The position numbers were made by a program, and so were the translations under genes. Positions 1-9,681 of a DNA stretch of 64,000 nucleotides are shown one piece after another. The notes under the pieces are model-generated. The model searched no databases, was not told where the DNA came from, and saw nothing but the letters and a program-made list of their open reading frames with translations. Origin of the DNA: CAZOOR01 sp964581505 (GTDB lineage Bacteria; Bacteroidota; Ignavibacteria; Kapaibacteriales; UBA2268); the NCBI GenBank assembly GCA_964581505.1, contig CAZOOR010000001.1:55415-119414 (forward strand), given 5' to 3'. Position 1 is the first letter of the stretch, and each line of letters starts with the position of its first letter.

Positions 1-1296
1 ACTGCATTGAAAAGAGTAAATAACGGATATTCGCTCAAATTAACTATTGATATTGAATTGCAACGCATTGCAGAATATGAATTACAATTGGGTGTGAAAA
101 AATCAAAAGCAGATGCAGGTACAGTACTCATTATTAATCCAAGGAATGGCGAGATTCTGGCTATGGCTTCCGAACCTAATTACGACCCGAATAATATAAA
201 AACAATTTCTTCCGCTAATATGCGAAATAGAGCAATTACTGATATTTATGAGCCGGGTTCAACATTCAAATTAATTACTGCGGCGGCGGCACTCGAAGAA
301 GGCATTGCAAATAGTAAAACGATTTTAAATGGACATGGTGGTACTGTCTATTATGATGGATATAAAATTACAGATGAACATATTACCGGAAAAATCTCGT
401 TTACCGAAGCTATGGCTATTTCAAGTAATGTTATTTTTTCTCATCTTGCCTATCGCATTCCACCTAATAAATTATTCAAATATGTCCGTGATTTTGGGTT
501 CGGGCTTCTCTATGGAATTACTTTATCAGGTGAGGCAAAGGGGAAAATAAAAAGTCCGGCGGAGCTGGACGCCGTATCGCGTAGATTTTTGGGTTTTGGT
601 TATGGAATATCCGTTACTCCTTTGCAAATGGCTAATGCGTTTGCGGCTATTGCCAATAATGGTACTATGATGAAGCCGTATATTGTTAGTGCTTTGTTGA
701 ACGATAATCAGAATATTGTCAAATCATTTTCACCAATCAAAATAAGGCGTGTTGTCTCTGAGAATACTGCAAAGGAACTAACCTCAATGCTTGTGAGTGT
801 AGTGGAAAAAGGTACAGGTAAGGAAGCAGGTATGATAGGTATGCAAATTGCAGGTAAGACCGGTACTGCTCAGATTTTCGATAGTTCATATTCAAAAAAA
901 CATTATACTGCATCATTTGCAGGATATTTCCCAGCCGAAAATCCGCAAATTGCTATGCTTATAGTTCTTGATAAGCCGAAGGGAAATATTTATGGCGGTT
1001 CTACTGCGGCACCTATATTTAGAAATATTGCTCGTAGTTGGATTGCTCTATCCGATAATATTGCTCGTTTTGTCAGCGATGCAAAAACGGCTCAAACAAA
1101 TAATGATATATATATGCCTGACTTACGCGGATTAGATTTTTTCAGTGCTAAGAAAATCATTGGGGCTTTGGGTTTTATATGCGAAGATAGTAAGAGTAAT
1201 TTTGTTATTGCCAAACAAAAGCCTAAGCCGGGTTCATTAATACAGTCATCAAAAAAGATAATTGTAAAACTATCTCCGGCAAAGAAAAATAATTAA
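1..1296 (+). CDS. ftsI: Penicillin-binding protein transpeptidase with C-terminal PASTA domain, 5' truncated by window edge
   Basis: Peptidoglycan D,D-transpeptidase, most likely the septal class B enzyme that cross-links new wall in the periplasm. The reading frame is open to the first base, so the membrane anchor and dimerisation domain lie outside the window. Visible motifs, counted from the TTG at position 7, are the catalytic SxxK box (STFK, Ser about residue 85), the SxN box (SSN, about residue 140) and KTGT (about residue 285). The last 55 residues resemble one PASTA repeat. A C-terminal PASTA domain is usual for FtsI in Bacteroidetes/Chlorobi. The next gene is convergent and starts only 14 bases away, with no obvious hairpin between. 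A different class B PBP is possible, but the transpeptidase call is secure. Confidence 0.9.
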   Translation, partial: TALKRVNNGYSLKLTIDIELQRIAEYELQLGVKKSKADAGTVLIINPRNGEILAMASEPNYDPNNIKTISSANMRNRAITDIYEPGSTFKLITAAAALEEGIANSKTILNGHGGTVYYDGYKITDEHITGKISFTEAMAISSNVIFSHLAYRIPPNKLFKYVRDFGFGLLYGITLSGEAKGKIKSPAELDAVSRRFLGFGYGISVTPLQMANAFAAIANNGTMMKPYIVSALLNDNQNIVKSFSPIKIRRVVSENTAKELTSMLVSVVEKGTGKEAGMIGMQIAGKTGTAQIFDSSYSKKHYTASFAGYFPAENPQIAMLIVLDKPKGNIYGGSTAAPIFRNIARSWIALSDNIARFVSDAKTAQTNNDIYMPDLRGLDFFSAKKIIGALGFICEDSKSNFVIAKQKPKPGSLIQSSKKIIVKLSPAKKNN

Positions 1297-1310
1297 TATA
1301 TGTTTATTGC

Positions 1311-2633
1311 TTATTTGCGTCCAATACAGTAATACTCAAATCCCATTTGATACAGGGTTTCCGGTTCAAACAGATTCCTACCGTCAAATATCAATGGTTG
1401 TTTGAGCAGTGATTTGATTTTATCAAAATCAGGTTTTCTGAAAACGCTCCATTCGGTTGCAATGATTAATGAGTCTGCATTCTCTAAACAGTCATAAGCA
1501 TTTTTGGCATAGTGAATTTTATCACCGAATTCCAGTCTCGTATTTTCCATAGCTTCCGGGTCATACACGCTTAATGAATAGCCGTCTTTTAATAATTCCT
1601 CAATGATAACAAAAGCAGGCGCTTCACGAGTGTCGTCTGTATCCGGTTTGAATGCAAGCCCCCAAAGTGCAATTTTTGGATTTTCTTTTCCCTCGAACTG
1701 TGATTTGATTTTATCAATAAATCGCATAATTTGTTTGCGGTTTACTCTTTGTGCCGCTGAAACAATTTCGAGAGCCGCCCCAACTTCTTCGGCAGAATGT
1801 ATTAGTGCTTTTACATCTTTCGGGAAACAAGAACCACCATAGCCGATACCTGCAAATAAAAAGCGTTTGCCAATCCTGGAATCAGCACCCATGCCGAGAC
1901 GTATCTTATCGATGTCTGCACCGACAATTTCGCAATATTTTGACAGGTCATTCATAAATGATATTTTCGTTGCCAAGAACGAATTGGCGGCATATTTTGT
2001 TACTTCTGCACTTTTGATATCCATAATGTAAATAGGGTTGCCGCTTCGTACAAATGGTTTGTATAAGTCTGTCAATACTGTTTTTGCATAATCGCTGTTT
2101 GTACCTATAACTATTCTTTCAGGTTTTAACGAATCCTCAATAGCAAAGCCTTCGCGTAGAAATTCGGGATTGCTTACGACATCTACCGGAAATTCAGGGA
2201 TAATCTCATCAAGGATTGCTTTGGTCTTATCGGCTGTGCCGACAGGTACTGTGCTTTTATTAATCAGAATTAGTTTGTCTTTTTTGTTTAATTTTTTCAA
2301 AAGACGTGCAATATCTTTAGTTACATTTAGTACATGGTGTAGGTCGGCAGAACCATCTTCATTCGGAGGTGTAGGTAAGCATAAAAATATTATGGAGCAA
2401 TTAATTACTGCATCTTCAAGATTTGTTGAGAACAGCAAACGTTCTTCTTTCAGATTTCTCTGCAATAAAACATCAAGTCCGGGTTCATAAATAGGTGAAA
2501 TGCCATCTTTCAGTTTCTTGATTTTATTTTCATCAATATCTATTCCGTAAACCGTATTACCTGTTTCAGCAAAACAAGTACCTGTTACCAAACCTACATA
2601 TCCCGTTCCAACTACTCCGATATTATATGCCAT
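1311..2633 (-). CDS. ugd: UDP-glucose 6-dehydrogenase
   Basis: Cytoplasmic NAD-dependent oxidation of UDP-glucose to UDP-glucuronate for surface polysaccharides. The protein (440 aa, usual length) has an N-terminal Rossmann motif GVVGTGYVG, the central helix region with EFLREG, and the catalytic cysteine box GYGGSCFPKD (Cys about residue 269), followed by the C-terminal UDP-binding domain. A start 12 bases further upstream (MEKI) is possible, but the ATG at 2633 is preceded by GGAG, which makes it the better start. It is the last gene of a minus-strand run of envelope genes. UDP-N-acetyl-mannosamine or -galactosamine dehydrogenases are close relatives, but the sequence resembles the UDP-glucose type. 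Confidence 0.92.
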   Translation of the reverse strand: MAYNIGVVGTGYVGLVTGTCFAETGNTVYGIDIDENKIKKLKDGISPIYEPGLDVLLQRNLKEERLLFSTNLEDAVINCSIIFLCLPTPPNEDGSADLHHVLNVTKDIARLLKKLNKKDKLILINKSTVPVGTADKTKAILDEIIPEFPVDVVSNPEFLREGFAIEDSLKPERIVIGTNSDYAKTVLTDLYKPFVRSGNPIYIMDIKSAEVTKYAANSFLATKISFMNDLSKYCEIVGADIDKIRLGMGADSRIGKRFLFAGIGYGGSCFPKDVKALIHSAEEVGAALEIVSAAQRVNRKQIMRFIDKIKSQFEGKENPKIALWGLAFKPDTDDTREAPAFVIIEELLKDGYSLSVYDPEAMENTRLEFGDKIHYAKNAYDCLENADSLIIATEWSVFRKPDFDKIKSLLKQPLIFDGRNLFEPETLYQMGFEYYCIGRK

Positions 2634-2710
2634 TATTTTCTCCATTTGAAAAATGTAATAATAAGAACTCCAAAATTAGAAAAATTATTCAGAATAGAGA
2701 AATATTGTTT

Positions 2711-2905
2711 TTATGGCATTAATAATATTTTGATGATAACTAAAATAAGTATTACTAATATCGCCAACATTATGGCGATTTTAACAAAACGTTTGATGAT
2801 GGAAAAGAATAAAAGAAAAAGCAGAATGCCGATAATAACTTTTCCATAAGTCGGAAGTGTCGAGAATACGTTGATTATATTATCTAAAAACAAAAATGTG
2901 TTCAT
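2711..2905 (-). CDS. Small hydrophobic membrane protein translationally coupled to the TonB-family gene
   Basis: A 64-residue protein with two hydrophobic stretches (about residues 24-35 and 40-62) and a short basic loop (IIKRFVK) between them, so probably a helical hairpin in the inner membrane. Its ATG shares one base with the stop codon of the TonB-family gene (TGATG), an arrangement typical of translational coupling; this is the main reason to treat it as real. No recognised family. Function unknown; a role alongside the TonB-family protein is inference from coupling only. An overlapping opposite-strand frame over the same bases has no support. Confidence 0.6.
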   Translation of the reverse strand: MNTFLFLDNIINVFSTLPTYGKVIIGILLFLLFFSIIKRFVKIAIMLAILVILILVIIKILLMP

Positions 2906-3681
2906 CAGCTTAGTCTAAATGTGAACGTAATAATTCCGTACATTTCTTTATCATCTTTCAATGGATTGAAACGCCATTTCCTCAATGCATCCATAGCGGC
3001 TTTTTCTAATAACGGGTCGCCCTTCTGCAGTGGGAAAACAGTGCTGACAGTGCCGTCTGCTCTTACTGTAAAGCGGATACGAATCTGTGCTTCGGTATTT
3101 ACTCCCGGTGGATATTTTGGGAGTTTCTTGAATAATACTACACGGTTTCCGCCGCCACCCCATTCAATATCACCCAAACCGAGTCCTGCTCCGGGTCCGA
3201 ACCCAGTAGTTCCCGTACCTGTACCTTGCGGCGAACCGTCAGGTGAACCTATGTTTTTAGTAGAATTACCTTCAATATTGTCCTTAGATTTTGTGTTTGA
3301 AGCCGCTCCGTCTATTGCCTTTAAGTTCTGATAGTTCTCAGGGTCTTCGACAGGTTCTTGTGGGGTTGCTCTTTTATTTGCCGCAATTTTTGCATCGTGC
3401 AAATCCGAAAGAGTGATTGCTCCTTTGTGGCTGGCACCCTCACGTGAAAGGTTACCTTTGCTTACGCCGGTACCGTCCCCATCTCCAAAATTAATAATAC
3501 CGATAGGAATTAGATTTTGCTCCGGTTTTTGTGGGCTACTATCTGAAAAGCCAACTGAAATAAGAAAAAACAGCGAAAAAACGATTGCCAGAGCAATAGC
3601 AAAGCCTCTCGCCGTGAATCTATCCCACGGTATCTTCATTTTTAACTGTACTTGTGTATCTTCTCTATAAGGAACATACAT
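2905..3681 (-). CDS. TonB-family energy-transducer-like protein
   Basis: Probable inner-membrane protein whose periplasmic C-terminal domain contacts outer-membrane partners. The 258 residues read as a short cytoplasmic head, one transmembrane helix (about 28-46), a long low-complexity linker rich in Gly, Ser, Asn and Pro, and a C-terminal TonB domain (about 180-258) with the typical KLPKYPPG, IRIRFTVRADGTV and ALRKWRFNP segments. The linker is Gly-rich rather than the Pro/Lys-rich linker of classical TonB. A purine-rich GGGGGGAAAAG precedes the ATG. It sits between a SPOR-domain gene and a coupled small membrane protein. No ExbB/ExbD is visible, so TonB-type energising is inferred from domain similarity alone. 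Confidence 0.8.
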   Translation of the reverse strand: MYVPYREDTQVQLKMKIPWDRFTARGFAIALAIVFSLFFLISVGFSDSSPQKPEQNLIPIGIINFGDGDGTGVSKGNLSREGASHKGAITLSDLHDAKIAANKRATPQEPVEDPENYQNLKAIDGAASNTKSKDNIEGNSTKNIGSPDGSPQGTGTGTTGFGPGAGLGLGDIEWGGGGNRVVLFKKLPKYPPGVNTEAQIRIRFTVRADGTVSTVFPLQKGDPLLEKAAMDALRKWRFNPLKDDKEMYGIITFTFRLS

Positions 3682-3756
3682 AGCTTTTCCCCCCGCTTTA
3701 ACGTTCCTGATTTTTATATTTAATTATAAAAAAATCATTTGTTTAACAAATCAATT

Positions 3757-4791
3757 CTATTTTATTCTGTCTATATATGAACGAGATAATCCCAATTTCA
3801 TTGCCATTAAACGTGCTTCTGCTTCCGTACCGAAACGACCGAAACGAACAGTGTAAACTATTTTATTTCGTTTCCGTAGGGGTACGATTGATGCGTTTAA
3901 ATTTCTGCGATTTAGTTTTTTCAACCACATTGAGGCTTCATCATAAGATTCCGAAGCATAAGCCTGAATTGTAAATAAACCATTCTTGCTTGCCGGTGGT
4001 ATCTTTAATTGATGTTTACTTGTTTTCGCAGAAAATGTTTTCTTTGTCGGTATTATCTTTGATGACGTAATGTCATTGTTACTTACTGTTATTGCCCTTT
4101 TGGGTAATACTTTCGATTTATTTGATTTCGGGTTTGGCTTAACGACATTTTGTTTTTTTGCAAGAGTTTTCTCTTCTTGGCTCTTTGTCTTGTTGGGTTT
4201 TACGATTTCTTTTCTTGCGACTTTCGCTTGGGTAATTGTTGTTTTTTTCTTTGTAATAGCAGGTTCGACATCATCTATCTCTTCTATTGTCTCAATTGCA
4301 TTCTCATTGCTTCCTTCTGCTTTTATCATAGTAGTATTCACTGATGTTTCTTGTTGAGTAGCAATTGTGTCTATTACTTCGACTTCTGTTTTGACGTCTT
4401 GTATTTTGTTGTCCAATTCTATTTCTTCAGATGAATTATTGTTTGAATTATGCTCGACATCTATTGACGAATGCTCCAAAAAGAATGACGGAGAATTTAC
4501 TGTATTCAGTAGGTAATAGCCTGCTAATAGCAAAGCAATAATAATTGCCGCAATAGAAAAACCGGAGACTAAGGGATATGTTTTCTTTTTTGCTTTCTTT
4601 TGCTCGACCTTATGAATTGTCGGAGTAATTACTTTAGCTTCGGGCTTTGTTTTTTTTGCTTCTACACTTGGTTTATGTGTTGTTTCCGATGTCTCTACTT
4701 TCTTATTTAACGAAAAAGTATCCCCATCGTCCTCAGCAAAACCGCTGAACAATTCTTCGTCTTTTAGTCTATTTTCATCAAATATCGGCAT
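3757..4791 (-). CDS. SPOR-domain inner-membrane protein
   Basis: A 344-residue bitopic protein: acidic cytoplasmic N-terminus, a transmembrane helix near residues 73-95, a long charged Lys/Glu/Thr-rich periplasmic linker, and a C-terminal SPOR domain (about 268-344) with the repeated pattern FTIQAYAS and YTVRFGRF. SPOR domains bind denuded glycan strands at division sites, so a role in septal wall or envelope organisation is likely from family knowledge. It lies 9 bases downstream of the beta-barrel gene and upstream of the TonB-family gene, all on the minus strand. The linker is compositionally biased and will evolve fast. The exact partner is not evident. Confidence 0.82.
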   Translation of the reverse strand: MPIFDENRLKDEELFSGFAEDDGDTFSLNKKVETSETTHKPSVEAKKTKPEAKVITPTIHKVEQKKAKKKTYPLVSGFSIAAIIIALLLAGYYLLNTVNSPSFFLEHSSIDVEHNSNNNSSEEIELDNKIQDVKTEVEVIDTIATQQETSVNTTMIKAEGSNENAIETIEEIDDVEPAITKKKTTITQAKVARKEIVKPNKTKSQEEKTLAKKQNVVKPNPKSNKSKVLPKRAITVSNNDITSSKIIPTKKTFSAKTSKHQLKIPPASKNGLFTIQAYASESYDEASMWLKKLNRRNLNASIVPLRKRNKIVYTVRFGRFGTEAEARLMAMKLGLSRSYIDRIK

Positions 4792-4800
4792 ATCAATTAA

Positions 4801-6387
4801 TTAAAATCTGTATAATAATCCTGCATTTAAAAATAGTCCTTGCTCTCTGTACCCTCTCCAAATATAAATATTTTCGTTCAATAAATTATTAATATTTATA
4901 AAAATATTAAATTTTTTGTTCAATTTATAATCTGCTGCCAAGAATAAATCAATATAATCGGCTAGCTCAATTGTGTTATCCAAATCTGCATACCTACCAG
5001 CTACATAATTGCCACCTATTGATGTGGTGAAATAATCCGTCCATTGTCTTTTATAAATACCTGTTATCTGTAGTGGTGTAGAGTATGGTAGTACTTTGCC
5101 GTCAATACTATTCATATTAATACGAAAGTGATAAAGCAAAGCATCGGCAGAACTGAATTGCCAATTGCCTTCCGAGAAAATTCCGAAATTTGTACTATTA
5201 CCGTATTTCAATATGAATGTTGCGGTATCTGCATTTGCAAAGTAGGGATTGCGATGTTCCAAACCGAATGATAAGCCCAGAGCTACTAATATATTGTCTT
5301 CCGGGTGATAATTGATTTGTGTTGCAATCTTGGTTATTATCGGCTCTGTAAAAAATGTTGTATCGCTTATGTATGGATTTATTTCATAATATTTCTGAAA
5401 ATTTGAATTTTCCATTGTATTCTTGAAATTTCCGTAAATAGAAAAATCCTCATTTAGCATATATTTTGCATCAAAGTCAAGTAAAATATTGAACAATGTA
5501 GCATCTGACATTATGCTTGCAAGCTGAACGCCTGCCTCTGCATTGAAGATATATTTATCATAATAATACTTGCCGCTTGCAGATAGTTCAATATGGTTCA
5601 TCGAATTATTGCCGAAACTATGATAATCTATTTTAGCACCGGCACCGATGAGGAAAGTCTTCCAATAATTATTAAAATGCAGATAGGCATTCAAGCCGTG
5701 GTCGCCAATTGATTTGTCCGCAGTAGTAAGATTGAGAAATGAATAACTGCCGCCTGTTCTGAAATCAGAACCCTCATAATTACCTTTGCTATCCACGGAG
5801 ATAAGCATATTGAATGCGGAACGATTGCGCGCCGCTCTCTCGGCATACAGATTATACTTTTTGTAATTAAAATGCAAATTTGAATTTGTTTTACTTCCGC
5901 CGAAGATAAAGAATTTTTCAGGTGCCAAATATTCGGAATTAATACCTGCGAATAATTTTAAATATTCGGAATTTATTGCATCACCACTGCTTGTCTCAAG
6001 CTTTGCATTGGCAAACATTTTGTAGTTCTTTAAGGCAAAATTATAGCCACCCTCCAAATAGGGTGTAAGGTAACTACCGAATGAGCCGAGAAGGAAACCC
6101 TTGCGTTTGTTTACAATAAGGATATGCTCAGGAAGAGGCTTGGGTGGTAATAGTACCGTTTGTTCCTTTTGTAGCGAATTAATCGAATCAAGTTCCGATT
6201 GTGTTAATTTTTCAATACTGCCCGGTTCTTGTTTTATTCCTGAGCGTACATTGATTTGTCCCTTTCCTTCAATTACATAGTTTGGCAATTCAAGCGGTTT
6301 TCTTTCCGCTTCCTCTTCTTGTGCCGAAAGCGACATATTGGCAATTAAAATGCTCAATGTAATTAATATGAGATGAAATAATTTCAT
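4801..6387 (-). CDS. Outer-membrane beta-barrel protein (TonB-dependent-receptor-like barrel without obvious plug)
   Basis: A 528-residue secreted protein with a clear signal peptide (MKLFHLILITLSILIANMS, cleavage near AQ about residue 22), a short N-terminal segment, then alternating aromatic and polar beta-strand patterns to a C-terminal aromatic residue (LLYRF), as expected of an outer-membrane barrel. The last part (FNIFININNLLNENIY and following) matches the end pattern of TonB-dependent receptors, but there is no room for a plug domain and only a possible TonB-box-like segment (PNYVIEG). The gene follows the large TPR gene by 11 bases and precedes the SPOR gene, pointing to a co-expressed trans-envelope assembly. 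Substrate unknown. Confidence 0.75.
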   Translation of the reverse strand: MKLFHLILITLSILIANMSLSAQEEEAERKPLELPNYVIEGKGQINVRSGIKQEPGSIEKLTQSELDSINSLQKEQTVLLPPKPLPEHILIVNKRKGFLLGSFGSYLTPYLEGGYNFALKNYKMFANAKLETSSGDAINSEYLKLFAGINSEYLAPEKFFIFGGSKTNSNLHFNYKKYNLYAERAARNRSAFNMLISVDSKGNYEGSDFRTGGSYSFLNLTTADKSIGDHGLNAYLHFNNYWKTFLIGAGAKIDYHSFGNNSMNHIELSASGKYYYDKYIFNAEAGVQLASIMSDATLFNILLDFDAKYMLNEDFSIYGNFKNTMENSNFQKYYEINPYISDTTFFTEPIITKIATQINYHPEDNILVALGLSFGLEHRNPYFANADTATFILKYGNSTNFGIFSEGNWQFSSADALLYHFRINMNSIDGKVLPYSTPLQITGIYKRQWTDYFTTSIGGNYVAGRYADLDNTIELADYIDLFLAADYKLNKKFNIFININNLLNENIYIWRGYREQGLFLNAGLLYRF

Positions 6388-6398
6388 AACACTATAAC

Positions 6399-9300
6399 TT
6401 AATTGTTTTTCTCTAATAATTTAATTCTACGTTTTGCCGTTTTACCGAAATCGTCATCGGGACGCAGTGTAACAATTGCCCTATATGCTTCAATTGCCTT
6501 ATCGGGTTTTTCGAGTCGTTCATAGCACTCGCCCATATTTAGTAGGGCAAGAGTAAACCAATCCTCAATGCCGGCAAAATTATCCTTAACAGTCGAATAG
6601 GCATTGACGGCGTTCTTGCAATTGCCCTGTCGCATATATATTTCGCCTATTCTGTATTGTGCTTCCGCCGCCATATTTGCATTAATATTCGATTTTGAAA
6701 GTTTGCCAAATTCCGTAATGGCAGAATCAAGCCAACCTTTGTTACGGAAATACATAGCTACCTTATAAGTACACTGTTCGCCGTATTCCGTATCGGGATA
6801 TTTAATTGCCGTCTCTTTCAAAACATTGAGAGCGAGAGCGGTATCACCGGTGTAGAGTACAAGGCTTGCTCTTTCGTACCCTGCTTGTGCGGAGATTGGA
6901 TTATCACCGTATTTCTTCATAACAATTTGAAAAATGGAATCGGCAGAAGTAATATCGGCTTGCTGTTTTTTGATTAAGCCCAAGTCAAGCATTGCCATAG
7001 GTGCATAATCGCTTTTGGAATATTTTTTAATGATTCGCTTGTATGTTTTCTCTGCGTTGTCCAAGTCATTTAGATTTAGGTAGCTCTTTCCCATTCTGTA
7101 TAGAGCCTCGACATTCTTTTCGTCATCAGGGAATTTCTTGATAAAATTCTCATATTCAGCAATAGCATCATTGTAATTTTTCCCTGAATAAAACATCTCG
7201 CCTTTTTGAAATACAAAATCAGCCGCATAGGGTGATTTTGGATTGGTTGCTACATACTGGTCGGCGATTTTCAAGGCTTCATCAGGCTTGCCGAGTGCAT
7301 TGTAACAATACTGCATTGAGTGTATTGCTTCGGGCAATAAACCGCTCGTAGGGAATTTATCTACAATTGTTTTATAGTTTGATAAAGCATTTTCAAAATC
7401 CTGTAAATTATAATATGAATCTGCAATAGCAAAATAGGCTCTTTGTGCCAGATTACTGTTGGGGTATGCTTCTATTAAAAATTGAAAATCATCTATTGCT
7501 TCCTTATATCTCTTTTGCTGAAATCTTATCCACCCTGTTAAGAATAGTGCATTTGCCGCATAGGGTGATTTGGGATATGTCCTGACGAAAGAGAATAATG
7601 AAGTGATGGCTTCTTCATAAGATTTCTTTTTATACAGTGCATGTGCCAACTGATAGGCACTGTATTGCCCCTCTTCCGAGTAGGGAGAGAGCTTCGCCGC
7701 TTGGCGATATGCTTTAACGGCTTTGCTGTAATTCTTAGTTACGTAATAGCCGTCCCCCTGTCTTGTATAGACTTCCAAGCCGAAACGAGAGTCGGGAAAT
7801 TCCTTTACCATCTGCCCGAATGTTGCAGAGGATTTATTGAATTTTTTTAATCGGAAATACGACCAACCCAATCCGTATAATGTCTCTTCACGCTTTTGGC
7901 TTTGAGGGAAACTATTCAGTAAAGATTGGTATGTCTCTATTGCATTGTTCAATAGATTTGCCCGATAATATGCTTCGCCAAGCCAGAACAACGCTTCGTC
8001 TTTTTTCCAATCCTTTTGACTGCTCGAAATAAATGCAAGCAGGGGCGAAATTGCTTCGGAAGGATGTGCATTTTTAACAAGTGCTATTCCTAATTTCAAT
8101 CTTGCCTCGGCTAAATAATAATCTCTCTGCGGTAAGAAAATATAATTGCTTTTGAGTGCGAGCCGTGCCGCTGTACGATAGGGGACAATTGCTTTGTCCC
8201 AATTCTTCTGCTCCATATATGAAGCACCGAGTAATAATTGTATCCTCGTTTGTACAAGCGCTTCTGTTGCTTCCCGTTCGGCTCGGTCTAATGCTTTGAT
8301 TGCTTTTTCGTACTCACCGTTTTCATAATAAATTTGTCCCAATTCGAGCAAGGCTTGTGATAAATATGGATAGTCGGAGCGAGACGAAAGATTTGATAAT
8401 TCTTTTTGGGCTTGTTCACGCTCGCCCATTCTTTTATTTGTTATTGCAAGATATAATCCTGCAAGTGCCTTATTACGCTTGTCGGATTCTTTATCAATAA
8501 TTTCTTGATAGACCTCTGCCGCCTCTTTGTTTCTGTTTAGATGTAGTAACGCCCAACCGTATCCAAGTCTTACATATCCGGTTAAATATGAACTTGTAAA
8601 TGTTTCAAGAAAACCGTGAAAGAATGCGGCGGCTTGCTCGTAGTTTTGTGATTGGTTGTATGCTTCACCGCGTAGGTAGAGCAATTCTTCGGGTATCTTT
8701 TCAAAGTAGCTTTGCTTTTTATAGAGCAAACCGAGTGAATCTTTTTGTTGTATATGCCGGACAATGACGTTTGCGTTCTCTATTGTAATTAATGCGGAAG
8801 AAGGTTTACGTAATATCAGATTATCATTTACTTCTCGCAACATTGAAATCAGCACTGTGTTCGAGAATGGATATTTTTTTTCTATTGTTCTGAAATATCC
8901 GATTGCAACATCATATTCGCGGCTTACCTCCGAACTCATACCGAGTGCAAATAATGCGTCATCGGCAAATTCTCCGTTAGGATACTGCGAATAACATTCT
9001 TGAAAATACTTCTTTGCTTCTCGGTACTTACCCCTCTGTGCCAATGATACTCCCTGCCAAAATACTGCACGGTTGGACATCAAAGGGTATTTCTTGCTCC
9101 CTCGCTTCTGATATTCGGAGTTGATAATGTCTTTTGCTTTACCGAAAAGTATAGCCGCCTTGTCAAAATCTTCTAAGTCAAATGCAATGTATGCACGCAA
9201 TAATGCCGCACGGGCTATGTATGGTGAGTTAGGTGAATCTCGTAGAAATCGTTCCAATGCACTCTCTGCAAAAGAATAATTGCCGTTAGCAAAGTCTATC

Positions 9301-9536
9301 AGTGCAAGATAAATTGTTGCTTCATTAACATTGGTTTTATCCTCAAACTCCTTGATTGATTTATTAATATACTCTTCGGATTTATTTAGGAGTTCCAATT
9401 CAAAATAATCTTTGCCTGTCAATAATTGTCTTGTACTAAAATCATCGCTTGGGTTGACGATTTGCGCAAATGAATTTATTGTAGCAAATGATATAATTAC
9501 CACTAAGGTTAATATGAATTTAACCATATTTTCCAT
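6399..9536 (-). CDS. Large periplasmic tetratricopeptide-repeat protein
   Basis: A 1045-residue protein made almost entirely of tandem TPR units after a signal peptide (VKFILTLVVIISFATINSFAQ). Recurrent signatures such as ALYGLGWSYFRLKKFNKS, AIADSYYNLQDFENAL and ALYRMGKSYLNLNDLDNA fit TPR helix pairs with the Gly8/Ala20/Pro32 pattern. Many units resemble the YbgF/BamD subclass of TPRs, used as scaffolds in the periplasm or at the outer membrane. It heads a minus-strand operon with a barrel, SPOR, TonB-family and small membrane gene. The start may be the second Met three codons downstream. Function beyond scaffolding cannot be read from sequence. Confidence 0.88.
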   Translation of the reverse strand: MENMVKFILTLVVIISFATINSFAQIVNPSDDFSTRQLLTGKDYFELELLNKSEEYINKSIKEFEDKTNVNEATIYLALIDFANGNYSFAESALERFLRDSPNSPYIARAALLRAYIAFDLEDFDKAAILFGKAKDIINSEYQKRGSKKYPLMSNRAVFWQGVSLAQRGKYREAKKYFQECYSQYPNGEFADDALFALGMSSEVSREYDVAIGYFRTIEKKYPFSNTVLISMLREVNDNLILRKPSSALITIENANVIVRHIQQKDSLGLLYKKQSYFEKIPEELLYLRGEAYNQSQNYEQAAAFFHGFLETFTSSYLTGYVRLGYGWALLHLNRNKEAAEVYQEIIDKESDKRNKALAGLYLAITNKRMGEREQAQKELSNLSSRSDYPYLSQALLELGQIYYENGEYEKAIKALDRAEREATEALVQTRIQLLLGASYMEQKNWDKAIVPYRTAARLALKSNYIFLPQRDYYLAEARLKLGIALVKNAHPSEAISPLLAFISSSQKDWKKDEALFWLGEAYYRANLLNNAIETYQSLLNSFPQSQKREETLYGLGWSYFRLKKFNKSSATFGQMVKEFPDSRFGLEVYTRQGDGYYVTKNYSKAVKAYRQAAKLSPYSEEGQYSAYQLAHALYKKKSYEEAITSLFSFVRTYPKSPYAANALFLTGWIRFQQKRYKEAIDDFQFLIEAYPNSNLAQRAYFAIADSYYNLQDFENALSNYKTIVDKFPTSGLLPEAIHSMQYCYNALGKPDEALKIADQYVATNPKSPYAADFVFQKGEMFYSGKNYNDAIAEYENFIKKFPDDEKNVEALYRMGKSYLNLNDLDNAEKTYKRIIKKYSKSDYAPMAMLDLGLIKKQQADITSADSIFQIVMKKYGDNPISAQAGYERASLVLYTGDTALALNVLKETAIKYPDTEYGEQCTYKVAMYFRNKGWLDSAITEFGKLSKSNINANMAAEAQYRIGEIYMRQGNCKNAVNAYSTVKDNFAGIEDWFTLALLNMGECYERLEKPDKAIEAYRAIVTLRPDDDFGKTAKRRIKLLEKNN

Positions 9537-9681
9537 TTTCTATAATAAATAATATTTAGATTATATACTGCTTACGTTATACTGCAATATGCTGCACTGT
9601 AAAATTACGAAATAATTTATCTAAATACTAATATTAAAACAGTTTAACCTCAATTTTTTTTGTGAATGTAAGTAGCTGCAA

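Noticed and set aside
2646..2849. 67-codon plus-strand frame overlapping the small membrane protein
   Set aside because: The opposite strand frame has stop-start coupling to the TonB-family gene and a membrane pattern; this one is an antisense shadow.
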